Assembly: GCA_030247855.1 (NCBI GenBank)
Contig: JAPDRN010000054.1
Span: forward strand, 1-64,000
Direction of reading: 5' to 3'
DNA length: 64,000 nt
Origin: Knufia peltigerae
Taxonomy: Eukaryota; Ascomycota; Eurotiomycetes; Chaetothyriales; Trichomeriaceae
In this document: positions 14,860 through 23,154 of the stretch, piece after piece
How the letters are laid out: every line of letters begins with the position of its first letter
Numbering within the stretch: the stretch's first letter is position 1
The notes under the pieces: generated by a model
What the model was told of the DNA's origin: nothing
Seen by the model: the letters and a program-made list of their open reading frames with translations, nothing else
The model's database searches: none
Translations under genes and position numbers: made by a program

Positions 14860-17369
14860 ACCTGCTGCGGCATGCGTGGCGCGCGCTGCGCCGCGAGGCC
14901 CTGGCAGGTGACCTGCTGACCGTATTCGCCGCCCTGGTACTGGGCGTGGCGGTGATGACGGCGGTGGGCACGCTGGTGAACCGGGTCAACCTGGCATTGA
15001 CCGGCAGCGCGGCGGAAATGCTCGGCGGCGACCTCGGCGTGGCCGGGCGCGATGACCCGCCTGCCGCGTTCGCCGACGAAGCGCAGCGACGCGGCTTGGC
15101 GCACACGCGGCTGGCCAGCTTCGGCAGCGTGCTGTTCCAGGGCGATGCCAGCCAGATGGCCAGCATCAAGGCCGTGGAAGTCGGCTACCCCCTGCGCGGC
15201 GCGCTGCGCGTGCGTGCCACACCCGGCGGCGCGCTGATCGCCGAGGCCGGGATGCCGGCCAAGGGCCAGGCCTATGCCGATCCGCGCCTGCTGCAGGCGC
15301 TGGGCCTGAAGGCCGGCGACGATCTGGAATTCGGTGCGGGCACGCTGCGCATCGCCGGCATCATCGAATCCGAACCGGATGCCGGTGGCGACCTGCTGAC
15401 GCTGTCGCCGACCCTGCTGGTCAACCGCGCCGATGTGGAAGGCACCGGCCTGCTCGGCCCCGGCAGCCGCATCAATTACCGGCTGATGTTCGCCGGCCCT
15501 GCCGCCGACATCGTTGCGTTCCGGCAATGGTTGCTGCCGCAGGTGAAAGGCATGCGCCTGCTCAGCGTGAACGATACCCAGCGTGGTGTGCGCCAGGCCT
15601 TCGACCTGACCGGTCGATTCCTCGGCCTCAGCGCACTGCTGGCGGTGCTGCTGGCCGGCGTGGCCACTGCACTGGCCGCCAACCGGTTCGCCCTGCGTCG
15701 CATCGACCAGGTGGCGATCCTGCGCTGCCTGGGTGCACGCCAGCGCGACATTCTGGCCGGCCTGGCCTTGCAGCTGCTGATGCTGGCCGTGCCTGCCTGT
15801 GCGATCGGCATCGGCCTGGGCATGGCGGCGCAGGAAGGATTGGTGCAGGTACTGGGCAGCCTGGTGCCGCAACGCCTGCCGCTGCCCGAAGCCATGCCCG
15901 CACTGACCGGCGCGGGAATCGGCCTGTTGTTGCTGTTCGGCTTTGGACTGCCGCCGCTGCTGCGCCTGCGTGGCGTGCCGCCGATGCGCGTGCTCAACCG
16001 CTCGTTCGCCGCCTTGCCGCCGGCCTCGCTGCTGGCCTATGTGGCCGCACTTGCGGCCAGTCTGGTACTGGCGGTGCAGGTCACCGGCGACCTGAAGCTG
16101 GCCCTGTGGGTGCTGGGTGGCCTGGCCGGGTTGGCGGTCGCCGCGGGCGTGGTCGGGTTCCTGCTGCTGCAGCTGCTGCGTGGCCTGCAGCATCGCCTGC
16201 ACGGCAACTGGCGGTTGGGCCTGGCCGCGCTGACGCGCAGGCGGATGCTGGCGGTGATGCAACTGGTGGGGCTGTCACTGTCGCTGTGCGCCCTGCTGTT
16301 GCTGGCGGTGATCGGCCCCGGCCTGCTGCAGCAGTGGCGCGAGCGGCTGCCTGCGGACACGCCCAATTATTTCCTGATCAACATCCAGCCCGAGCAGCGT
16401 GACAGCGTGCTGGCCGCACTGCAGGGCCTGGGTGCGGACGATGCCAGCATCGAGCCGATGGCCACCGGCCGCCTGATCGCAATCAACGGCAAACCGCCGC
16501 TGCGGGTGGACCGCACGCCGGCCGATGACACTCAGCCGCAGGGCGAAGGACAGCGCGACGACGATGACGAGAACCGGCCGCTGAACTTCAGCTGGCGCAG
16601 CACGTTCCCGCCGGCCAATACGCTGGTCAACGGCACCTTCTGGAAGCCGGACAGCACCGCCGCCGAGGCCTCGGTGGAGATCGGCTGGGCCAAGCGCTAC
16701 GGCGTGTACCCGGGTGACCGCATCACCATTGCGGTGGGCGAGCAGCAGCGCGAGTTCAGCGTCACCAGCGTGCGCAAGGCCGACTGGAACACCTTCCGGC
16801 CGAACTTCTTCGTGCTGTTGAACCCGAACTCGGTGGGCAATACGCCGCACAACCTGCTGTCGGCGTTCCACCTGCCGGCGGGACAGGCTGCGGGTCTCGG
16901 GGCCTTGGTGCGCGCGCAGCCGAACCTGTCGCTGCTGGACGTGGATGCGGTGATCTCGCAGGTACGCGATGTGATGGAACGAGTAGCGCAGGCAGTGCAG
17001 CTGGTGATGGTGTTCAGCCTGCTGGCCGGCGTGCTGGTGCTGCTGGCGGCACTGCAGGCGACGGCTGGCGAGCGCCGCTATGACAGCGCGGTGCTGCGCA
17101 CGCTGGGTGCAACGCGGCGGCAGCTGCGTGGCGCGGTACTGGTCGAGTTCGGTGCGCTGGGCGCGTTGGCGGCGCTGTTGGCGGTGGGCGCGGCAGCGGT
17201 GATCGGCGTGGCAGTGTCGCAGAAGGTGTTCGAGCTGCCGCTGCTGCCGCCGTGGCCGGGCCTGCTGTTGGGTGGCCTGCTCGGCATCGCGCTGAGCCTG
17301 CTGGCCGGCTGGTTGGGCACCCGGCGGATCCTGCACACGCCGCCGGCATTGGCACTGCGCGAGGCCTGA
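14856..17369 (+). CDS. ABC transporter permease, FtsX-like (YbbP family)
   Basis: An 837-residue inner-membrane permease. One helix near residues 20-45 is followed by a large periplasmic domain, then a block of helices from about 250 to 500 and a C-terminal FtsX domain with helices at about 712-830. Two FtsX repeats with a central helical block is the YbbP architecture. The second periplasmic part (about 510-700) has an acidic stretch DDDDENRP. The partner ATPase gene overlaps its start. The substrate is unknown; this family is mechanotransmitter-like rather than a classical channel. Confidence 0.92.
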   Translation: MNLLRHAWRALRREALAGDLLTVFAALVLGVAVMTAVGTLVNRVNLALTGSAAEMLGGDLGVAGRDDPPAAFADEAQRRGLAHTRLASFGSVLFQGDASQMASIKAVEVGYPLRGALRVRATPGGALIAEAGMPAKGQAYADPRLLQALGLKAGDDLEFGAGTLRIAGIIESEPDAGGDLLTLSPTLLVNRADVEGTGLLGPGSRINYRLMFAGPAADIVAFRQWLLPQVKGMRLLSVNDTQRGVRQAFDLTGRFLGLSALLAVLLAGVATALAANRFALRRIDQVAILRCLGARQRDILAGLALQLLMLAVPACAIGIGLGMAAQEGLVQVLGSLVPQRLPLPEAMPALTGAGIGLLLLFGFGLPPLLRLRGVPPMRVLNRSFAALPPASLLAYVAALAASLVLAVQVTGDLKLALWVLGGLAGLAVAAGVVGFLLLQLLRGLQHRLHGNWRLGLAALTRRRMLAVMQLVGLSLSLCALLLLAVIGPGLLQQWRERLPADTPNYFLINIQPEQRDSVLAALQGLGADDASIEPMATGRLIAINGKPPLRVDRTPADDTQPQGEGQRDDDDENRPLNFSWRSTFPPANTLVNGTFWKPDSTAAEASVEIGWAKRYGVYPGDRITIAVGEQQREFSVTSVRKADWNTFRPNFFVLLNPNSVGNTPHNLLSAFHLPAGQAAGLGALVRAQPNLSLLDVDAVISQVRDVMERVAQAVQLVMVFSLLAGVLVLLAALQATAGERRYDSAVLRTLGATRRQLRGAVLVEFGALGALAALLAVGAAAVIGVAVSQKVFELPLLPPWPGLLLGGLLGIALSLLAGWLGTRRILHTPPALALREA

Positions 17370-17390
17370 CGCCGTTGTGAAAGCAAAGGC

Positions 17391-17557
17391 ATCCACGCAT
17401 GGCGTGGATCTACCAGCGATAGCCCCAGTAGATCCACGCCGCGCATGCCAGCAGATCCACGCCATGCATGGATGCAGTGCCGATGATTCAAGTAGATCCA
17501 CGCCATGCGTGGATGCAGTGCCGATGATTCAAGTAGATCCACGCCATGCGTGGATGC
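17391..17557. repeat. SMAG cluster including a 41-bp tandem repeat
   Basis: One reversed SMAG (17391-17413, ATCCACGC/GCGTGGAT ending CTAC), a degenerate copy near 17427, then a tandem array in which a 41-base unit starts at 17451, 17492 and 17533. Each unit is a GTAGATCCACGCC-type palindrome plus the linker GCAGTGCCGATGATTCAA; the third copy loses the linker. Units 1 and 2 differ at two positions. It lies between convergent genes. Confidence 0.85.
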
Positions 17558-17581
17558 CGGGTGCAATCACCGCCGGAGAGC

Positions 17582-17601
17582 GTGCCGAGCAAGCTCGGCA
17601 C
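17582..17601. repeat. SMAG-like hairpin
   Basis: Perfect dyad GTGCCGAGC/GCTCGGCAC with a two-base spacer, a different stem type from the neighbouring GATCCACGC copies and without a GTAG tip. Confidence 0.6.
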
Positions 17602-17640
17602 CCACCAGAGCAGTGCGCGTCCGGCACCCCACCGCGCCGA

Positions 17641-18576
17641 TCAACCTTCCTTCGGCGCCTTTTCCACGTACTTGGCGAAGACTTCGTCGATCTGCGTGTC
17701 CTTCACCTTCTTGCCGGCCTGCACGTCCTCGGCCTGGGTGAACAACGGGATGATCATCGCCATGCCGTCGAGCTTGGTCTTCAGGTGCACGCCCGGGGCC
17801 TGGGTCAGGAAGCCGTCCCAGCGCTGGCGCACCTTGCTCCAGTAGCCGGCAGTGGCCTTCCAGTAGTCGCGCGCCGGGGTGAAGTCGACCTCGGTGGTCC
17901 TGGTGTAATCGTTGAAGCCGAATTCGCGGGCGATTTCGACCTGGCTGCCATCGGCGTTGCGCTGCACCTTGGTGTTGAACTGCTCGTGGGTCCAGCCGTT
18001 CGGGGTCAGGGTGTGGCGGTTGACCACCGCCAGCGCGTTGTAATCGCTGCGCTTGGTGTACTCACGTCGTGGCAGCGGGCGCCAGCTGATGTCGCTGGTC
18101 CAGGTCGGCACGTTGTTGCCGTAAGTCCACGTGCCGGTGCCGCAGTAGCGCGGTGCATCGCTGACTTCGTACACGCACTGGGTCCATGCACCCTGGTTGG
18201 TCGCAGCCGCGATGGTGCGTACCTGCCAGGTCTGGTCGGCGCTGAACTCGAAGCGGTTCGGCGCTTCATACACCCAGTCCTGCCGCCAGTGCTTGGTCAC
18301 GTGGCCGCTCTTCTCATCCAGCAGCAGGTGCTGCAGCACGATGCGCTTGGGGCTGTCCTCGATCACTATCACCACTTCGTTGCCACCGCTGCGCATGGCC
18401 GGCGCACGCTCGTAACCCGGCTTCAGCAGCACGGTCTCATCGAAGGCGAAATCCACCGTGTACTCACCCTGCATGGCCAGGATGCTGTCGTGGTCGCGGG
18501 CGATGTCGGAGGGCTGCGCGTTGGCGGCGCCACTGGCGGCGAGCAGCACCATCACGCTGGCGGTCTGGAACTTCAT
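17641..18576 (-). CDS. Secreted DUF6607 family protein of the haem locus
   Basis: A 311-residue protein with a signal peptide (cut near ANAQP). The rest is beta-rich with many Trp/Tyr residues (HWRQDWVYEAPNRFEF, YCGTGTWTYGNN, DYWKATAGYWSKVRQRWDGF) and two cysteines in the CVYEVSDAPRYC segment. I assign it to DUF6607 from overall resemblance to the small family found beside TonB-dependent haem receptors in xanthomonads; this should be verified by search. It is the last gene of the minus-strand series hemP-receptor-HemS-like-DUF6607, which suggests a periplasmic role in iron or haem uptake. Function not established. Confidence 0.75.
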   Translation of the reverse strand: MKFQTASVMVLLAASGAANAQPSDIARDHDSILAMQGEYTVDFAFDETVLLKPGYERAPAMRSGGNEVVIVIEDSPKRIVLQHLLLDEKSGHVTKHWRQDWVYEAPNRFEFSADQTWQVRTIAAATNQGAWTQCVYEVSDAPRYCGTGTWTYGNNVPTWTSDISWRPLPRREYTKRSDYNALAVVNRHTLTPNGWTHEQFNTKVQRNADGSQVEIAREFGFNDYTRTTEVDFTPARDYWKATAGYWSKVRQRWDGFLTQAPGVHLKTKLDGMAMIIPLFTQAEDVQAGKKVKDTQIDEVFAKYVEKAPKEG

Positions 18577-18648
18577 CGGGTCTTCCTTCGGGGTTGCAGG
18601 TTTCGTGGAAAGGCCATCCTGGCCGGCAGGCGATCCATCGCAATCAGG

Positions 18649-19251
18649 TCACAGGCGTACCAGCGGCAGATCGCCGGGAGCCCGCGAGGCGGGGCGGCGT
18701 GCCGCATCGGCGCAACAACAGTCGTCGATCGCCAGCTCGCCTTCGGCGCCTTCCATGCGCGCGATCCTGCGCGCGGTGGCAGCACCGAGCGAAGACAGCG
18801 TGGACAGGCTGGCGGCCAGGGTCCGGCCCTCGTCGGCAGCATGCAGGCGCAGCGTGCACAGGCGCCAGCGTTGGCCGCCCAGGTGCCCGGCCAGGCGCCG
18901 CCACAGGCGTTCACCAACGCTGCCATCGGCATCGTGCGAAGGGCCCGGCGGCAGCGTCGCCACCAGCCGGTCCCAAGCCAGGAAATCGCTGTCCGGCAAC
19001 AGGTACAGGCGCCACACGCAGCGACCGCGTGCATCAAGGAAGCACAGGCTTTCGCGCAGGCCCTCGCTGTCCACGCCCTGGCAGGCATGCACCGTTACCG
19101 CCTGGCGCCAGCCACCCAGTTCGCTGCCATCGGCGTGATACAGGCACAACACGGTGCCGAGCGCTGCCAGCTGTGCCGGCGCAGGCCAGGCCCGCAGCGA
19201 CGAACGCGACAGGGAGGACGGCAGGCGACGTGCGGACAGGGCTCGGCTCAT
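18649..19251 (-). CDS. HemS/HmuS-like haem protein, single domain (putative)
   Basis: About 200 aa; ATG 19251 or GTG 19260 (the latter overlaps the receptor stop as GTGA). The middle part, SLCFLDARGRCVWRLYLLPDSDFLAWDRLV, resembles one half of the duplicated HemS/HmuS/ChuS fold that binds or degrades cytoplasmic haem, whereas true HmuS proteins are about 340 aa with two halves. The C-terminus carries an unusual IDDCCCADAA cluster. No signal peptide is present. Its place directly after a haem-type TonB receptor supports a haem-handling role. Confidence is moderate because the conserved haem-ligand His is not obvious. Confidence 0.65.
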   Translation of the reverse strand: MSRALSARRLPSSLSRSSLRAWPAPAQLAALGTVLCLYHADGSELGGWRQAVTVHACQGVDSEGLRESLCFLDARGRCVWRLYLLPDSDFLAWDRLVATLPPGPSHDADGSVGERLWRRLAGHLGGQRWRLCTLRLHAADEGRTLAASLSTLSSLGAATARRIARMEGAEGELAIDDCCCADAARRPASRAPGDLPLVRL

Positions 19252-19256
19252 TGGGA

Positions 19257-21449
19257 TCACCAGGACACGGCAAGGCTGGCCGACAGGGTGCGGCCGGGGC
19301 TGGTATAGCGGTCCAGAACGGTACTGGTGGCCGACAGGGTCGAGCCGCCGTTGGACCAGTCGATGTAACGCTTGTCACCCAGGTTGAAGACACCGACGTT
19401 GAAGGTCGCGCCCGGGGCGAAGTTCCAGTGCGCCATCAGGTCGGCCACGCCGTAGCCGGCCGGGCGATAGATGCTGGCCGAGGTGACGCGGTCCTTGCGC
19501 TTGACGAAGGTACCGGCCAGTTCGACGCCCCAGGTATCGGTGTCGTACATCAGGCCGACGGTGCCACGCATCGGATCGACCGAATCCAGCGGCACATCGG
19601 CGGTCTTGTTGTCGCCGCGCGACCACGCCACCGCACTGCGCAGCGCCCAACCCTGCAGCGCCGGACTGATCTGGCCGAAGTCGACGCCGGCCTTCAGTTC
19701 GGCACCGTAGATGCGCGCGTCGGCGATGTTGCGCGACTGGAACACCATCAGGCCCTGCGCGTTGGTACCCACCAGCGTCTGCGACTCGATGAAGTCCTTG
19801 TAGTCGTTGTAGTAGCCGCTCAAGCTCACGTACGCCGCCGGCGACAGGAAGCGCATGCCCAGTTCGACACCGTCGCTGGTTTCCGGCTTCAGGTCCGGAT
19901 TGGGAATGGCGGTGTAGCCGAAAGCGAAGTTGGTGAAGCCGAGGTTGACGTCGTTGTACGGCGGCGAGCGGAAACCACGCGAGTAACCGGCAAACAGCGA
20001 CCACTCGTCGGTGAAGCGATAGACCAGGCCGAACTTCGGCGACACGCTGGTCTTCTTCAGCTCCGACACGGCCACGCCGGGGTTATCCTCGGCGAAGATG
20101 CTGTCCACGTCCGGCTTCAGTTCGTAGCGGTCCACGCGTACGCCCGGCACCAGCGACAGCCTGCCGTCGGCCAGGCGCATTTCATCCTGCGCGTACAGGC
20201 CCAGCTCGGTGGTCTTGCTGATCGGGAAATCGCGCACGGGGAACGCGTCGGGCAGGATCGTCGTGCTGACCACGCCACGGTTGCTGACCTGGTAGCCATC
20301 GCGCTTCTGGCGGATCTCGGTGCGGCCGCCATCGAAGCCATAGGTCAGCGCGTGTTCGACGCTGCCGGTGCTGAAGGCCTTGTTGAACACCGCCTGCAGG
20401 CCATACACGCGCTGGTCGAAACTGAACTCGCGATGGCGACGGCTGCCGTTGGCGCGCGCTTCATCGGTGCGCTGCGTGGTTTCGCTGTCCTGCGTGTAGA
20501 CCTGCCAGTGCAGGCTGTCGGCGAAGCCCTTGTCCAGCGCATCCATCTCGTGGGCGAAGGACACACGGGTGCGGTTCTGCTTGTCACGCGCCTTCATGCC
20601 GGTGGTGGTGGTGCGGTCGATCGAGGACAGTACGTCGGTATCGGTGTTGTCTTCGTTGCCTTCCACGGTCAGGCGGAAACGCTGGTCTTCGCTGGGCGCA
20701 TAGACCAGCTTGGCCAGGCCGCTGCGACCATCACGATCCTGCGGGTTGGCCGCGGTGCGCGTGTTGTCGTTGCTGCGCACATCGCCCTTGTTGTCGGTTT
20801 CCTGGCCCTGGCGGTGGTTGATGTTGACCATGCCGCTCCAGTGTTCGCCACCGAAGGCGCTGGTGACGCCGCCGAGCAGGCCCTTCCACTCGCCGTCGTA
20901 GCCGAATTTCAGGCCGACGTAGCTGTCCTTGCCATCCTTCAGGTAATCAGCCGGATCCTTGGTGACGAAGGCAACCACGCCGCCAAGTGCGTCCGAGCCG
21001 TACAGCGAACTGGCCGGACCGCGCACGATCTCCACGCGCTTGAGCGTGTCCAGGTCGGTGAAGTTGCGGTTGGCGTTGGAGAACGAGCCGATGTTGAAGC
21101 TGGTCGGCATGGCGATGCCATCGGTCTGGATGCGCACGCGGTTGCCGTCCAGGCCGCGGATGCGGATGCTGCCGAGGCCGAAGCGGGTGGCGCTGCGGCT
21201 GACCGACAGGCCCGGCTCGTAGCGGACCAGATCCTTGATGTCCTGCACCAGTTGCCGGTCCATCTGCTCGCGGTCGATCACATCGACGGTGGCGGCGACA
21301 TCGCTGACCGCACGTTCGGTACGGGTGGCAGTGACCTGCACACGATCGAATTCGCGCGCGTCGGGCGCGACATCGGCAGCAGCATGGGCGGACAGCGGCA
21401 GGGCCATCCACAGGGCAACGGAAAGGGCAGTCGGGCGGGTCATCGGCAT
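19257..21449 (-). CDS. TonB-dependent haem/haemoglobin receptor
   Basis: A 730-residue outer-membrane receptor. After a signal peptide (cut near AHAAA) comes a TonB-box-like FDRVQVTATRTE, a plug domain with SIRIRGLDGNRVRIQTDGI and VEIVRGPASSLYGSDALGG, and a 22-strand barrel ending in aromatic W (LAVSW). The barrel holds FRSPPYNDVN and NPDLKPETSDGVELG, the positions of the FRAP and NPNL boxes of haem receptors; the histidine usually found between them is not seen. hemP upstream and a HemS-like gene downstream support haem as substrate. Expression is probably Fur-controlled through the hemP promoter. Confidence 0.9.
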   Translation of the reverse strand: MPMTRPTALSVALWMALPLSAHAAADVAPDAREFDRVQVTATRTERAVSDVAATVDVIDREQMDRQLVQDIKDLVRYEPGLSVSRSATRFGLGSIRIRGLDGNRVRIQTDGIAMPTSFNIGSFSNANRNFTDLDTLKRVEIVRGPASSLYGSDALGGVVAFVTKDPADYLKDGKDSYVGLKFGYDGEWKGLLGGVTSAFGGEHWSGMVNINHRQGQETDNKGDVRSNDNTRTAANPQDRDGRSGLAKLVYAPSEDQRFRLTVEGNEDNTDTDVLSSIDRTTTTGMKARDKQNRTRVSFAHEMDALDKGFADSLHWQVYTQDSETTQRTDEARANGSRRHREFSFDQRVYGLQAVFNKAFSTGSVEHALTYGFDGGRTEIRQKRDGYQVSNRGVVSTTILPDAFPVRDFPISKTTELGLYAQDEMRLADGRLSLVPGVRVDRYELKPDVDSIFAEDNPGVAVSELKKTSVSPKFGLVYRFTDEWSLFAGYSRGFRSPPYNDVNLGFTNFAFGYTAIPNPDLKPETSDGVELGMRFLSPAAYVSLSGYYNDYKDFIESQTLVGTNAQGLMVFQSRNIADARIYGAELKAGVDFGQISPALQGWALRSAVAWSRGDNKTADVPLDSVDPMRGTVGLMYDTDTWGVELAGTFVKRKDRVTSASIYRPAGYGVADLMAHWNFAPGATFNVGVFNLGDKRYIDWSNGGSTLSATSTVLDRYTSPGRTLSASLAVSW

Positions 21450-21595
21450 CGTTCGGTCAGGCAGGGGAACCCCCGGCCACCGCCACGCCAGACAGGCATG
21501 AACGGTAGACCGAGGGGGAGAGAGCAGGAGCGGACGGGTCGCCCACCCTGCCGGCGCTGCCGACAGGAGGGAGGGAGGCGGGCGACCAGACCGCG

Positions 21596-21796
21596 TTACT
21601 TGGTCAGGATCAGCTTGTCGTTGCTGGTATGACGCAGGCGGTAGAAACGGTCACCGTGCTGGATCAGGATTTCACGACGGCCCTTGAGCAGGGCTTCGCT
21701 GTCGATGACCTCTTCCGGCGGGACAACACGAACCGGGCGGTCGCGGAGGGTCAGCGTTTCGGGGCGCAGCAGTACAGGTTGAGCGTTCATGAGCAT
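21596..21796 (-). CDS. hemP: Haemin uptake protein HemP
   Basis: A 66-residue HemP/HmuP family protein. The conserved C-terminal block LIQHGDRFYRLRHTSNDKLI is complete. HemP-type small proteins stand at the head of haem uptake operons and in some bacteria act as positive regulators of the receptor gene. Translation could start at ATG 21796 or ATG 21790. The region upstream contains a Fur box overlapping a promoter, and the TonB receptor gene follows after 146 bases, so receptor expression probably depends on the same promoter plus HemP. Confidence 0.92.
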   Translation of the reverse strand: MLMNAQPVLLRPETLTLRDRPVRVVPPEEVIDSEALLKGRREILIQHGDRFYRLRHTSNDKLILTK

Positions 21797-21819
21797 CTGG
21801 ACTCGTGCGAGGGACGAGT

Positions 21820-21850
21820 TAAATGATAATGATTCTCAGTTCACAATCAA
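21820..21850 (-). promoter_or_regulatory. hemP promoter with overlapping Fur box
   Basis: On the minus strand, TTGATT (21850-21845) and TATCAT (21828-21823) are spaced by 16 bases, and the sequence GAGAATCATTATCATTT covers the -10 region. This matches the Fur consensus GATAATGATAATCATTATC well. Binding of iron-loaded Fur would block polymerase, so hemP and the receptor should be induced by iron starvation. The surrounding 21797-21920 stretch is markedly AT-rich for this genome. Confidence 0.85.
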
Positions 21851-21989
21851 CAACCATTCTCAACTTCATCGATGGAATTAATGATCGAAATTGAAACTTC
21901 GATAGATTCCATCTATTGCAATCAACGCAACTGAGCACAGGAAGGCCGGCCGAGCGTGGACTCGGCCCTGGGCGGCCTGCCCTCGGTCT

Positions 21990-22961
21990 TCAGGCAAATA
22001 CGGCTTCCACCTGCGCCCAGCCGGCGGCGTCCACCTGACCCAGCACGTCCAGCGCCTGCAGGTTCTGCAGCAGCTGGCTGACCCGGCTGGCGCCGAGGAT
22101 CACACTGGAGACGTTGGGATTGCGCAGGCACCAGGCGATGGCCAGGCTGGCCGGGGCGTGCCCCATGTCGCGGGCTACTGCACTGAAGCGACGCACCCGG
22201 GCCAGCCGCTCATCGGCGTTGTCGCCCAGCACCAGGTCCTGCAACCAGCCCATGCCTTCGCGTCCCAGCCGTGCATCGGTCGGGACGCCGTCGTCGTACT
22301 TGCCGCTCAGCAGGCCCGAGGCCAGCGGCGAAAAGATCGTGGTACCCAGCCCGGCGGTGGCATACAACGGCGCGTACTCCACCTCCACCCGCTGCCGGTG
22401 CAGCAGGTTGTACTGCGGCTGTTCCATCGACGGCGCCTGCAGGTTGTGGCGCGCGGCGATGTCCACCGCTTCCTGGATCTGCTTGGCCGACCACTCCGAC
22501 GTGCCCCAGTACAGCACCTTGCCCTGCCGGACCAGGGTGTCCATGGCATGCACCGTTTCAGCGATCGGGGCGTCCGGATCCGGGCGATGACAGTAATAAA
22601 GGTCCAGATAGTCCACCCGCAGGCGCTTGAGCGCGGCATGGCAGGCGTCGGTCACATGCTTGCGCGACAGGCCGCGCTGGGTCGGCCTCGGGTCCTGGGC
22701 ACTGCCGAAGAACACCTTGCTGGACACGCAGAAGCCATCGCGCGGCAGGCGCAGGTCGGCAATCACATCGCCCATTACCTGCTCGGCGCGGCCATTGGCA
22801 TAGCCCTCGGCGTTGTCGAAGAAGTTGATGCCATGGTCCCAGGCCGCCGCCACCAGGTTGCGTGCCTCATCGCGCGGCACCTGGTCGCCGAAGGTCACCC
22901 AGGCGCCGAAGGACAGTGCGGAAATCGGCAGGCCGGTGGAGCCAAGGCGACGGTAGAGCAT
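21990..22961 (-). CDS. Aldo/keto reductase (YghZ/Kv-beta-like)
   Basis: Starting at ATG 22961 gives 323 aa. A TIM-barrel NADPH-dependent oxidoreductase: catalytic Asp and Tyr in FFDNAEGYANGRAE, Lys in CVSSKVFFG and His in YYCHRPDPDAP, with the cofactor site ending in VILGASRVSQLLQNL. The N-terminus MLYRRLGSTGLPISALSFG and the IFSPLASGLLSGKY segment place it with the bacterial members related to the Kv channel beta subunit and YghZ. The physiological substrate, probably a reactive aldehyde, is unknown. It stands alone, divergent from nupC. Confidence 0.92.
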   Translation of the reverse strand: MLYRRLGSTGLPISALSFGAWVTFGDQVPRDEARNLVAAAWDHGINFFDNAEGYANGRAEQVMGDVIADLRLPRDGFCVSSKVFFGSAQDPRPTQRGLSRKHVTDACHAALKRLRVDYLDLYYCHRPDPDAPIAETVHAMDTLVRQGKVLYWGTSEWSAKQIQEAVDIAARHNLQAPSMEQPQYNLLHRQRVEVEYAPLYATAGLGTTIFSPLASGLLSGKYDDGVPTDARLGREGMGWLQDLVLGDNADERLARVRRFSAVARDMGHAPASLAIAWCLRNPNVSSVILGASRVSQLLQNLQALDVLGQVDAAGWAQVEAVFA

Positions 22962-23154
22962 GCGATTCTCCTGCTGCGGGCCCGCATACGGGCCGGGATC
23001 AAGCCACCATTCTACCTGCCCCGGCAGGCGCAACCCCTTGCTGTTGCTGGCCTGTTCGGAGCCGATGGCCGCGCGCAGACCGCTTTTCCTTGCTCCGGCC
23101 CCTGCCCTGCACTAGGCTTCCCGTTTTTCGCGACGCCCCAGGGGAGTCACTCAG

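Noticed and set aside
14583..17501. 559- and 408-codon minus-strand frames opposite the ABC genes
   Set aside because: Gln/Arg/His-rich shadows of the ATPase and permease.
17451..17557. CRISPR-like array
   Set aside because: The 41-bp repeat includes its own spacer, which is identical between copies; there are no unique spacers and no cas genes.
18649..19260. Frameshifted remnant of a full HmuS
   Set aside because: The ORF is uninterrupted and neighbours follow at once; no second half is visible in any frame.
18594..21632. 1012-codon plus-strand frame opposite the haem receptor
   Set aside because: Shadow of the minus-strand receptor and HemS-like genes; composition repetitive and no family motif.
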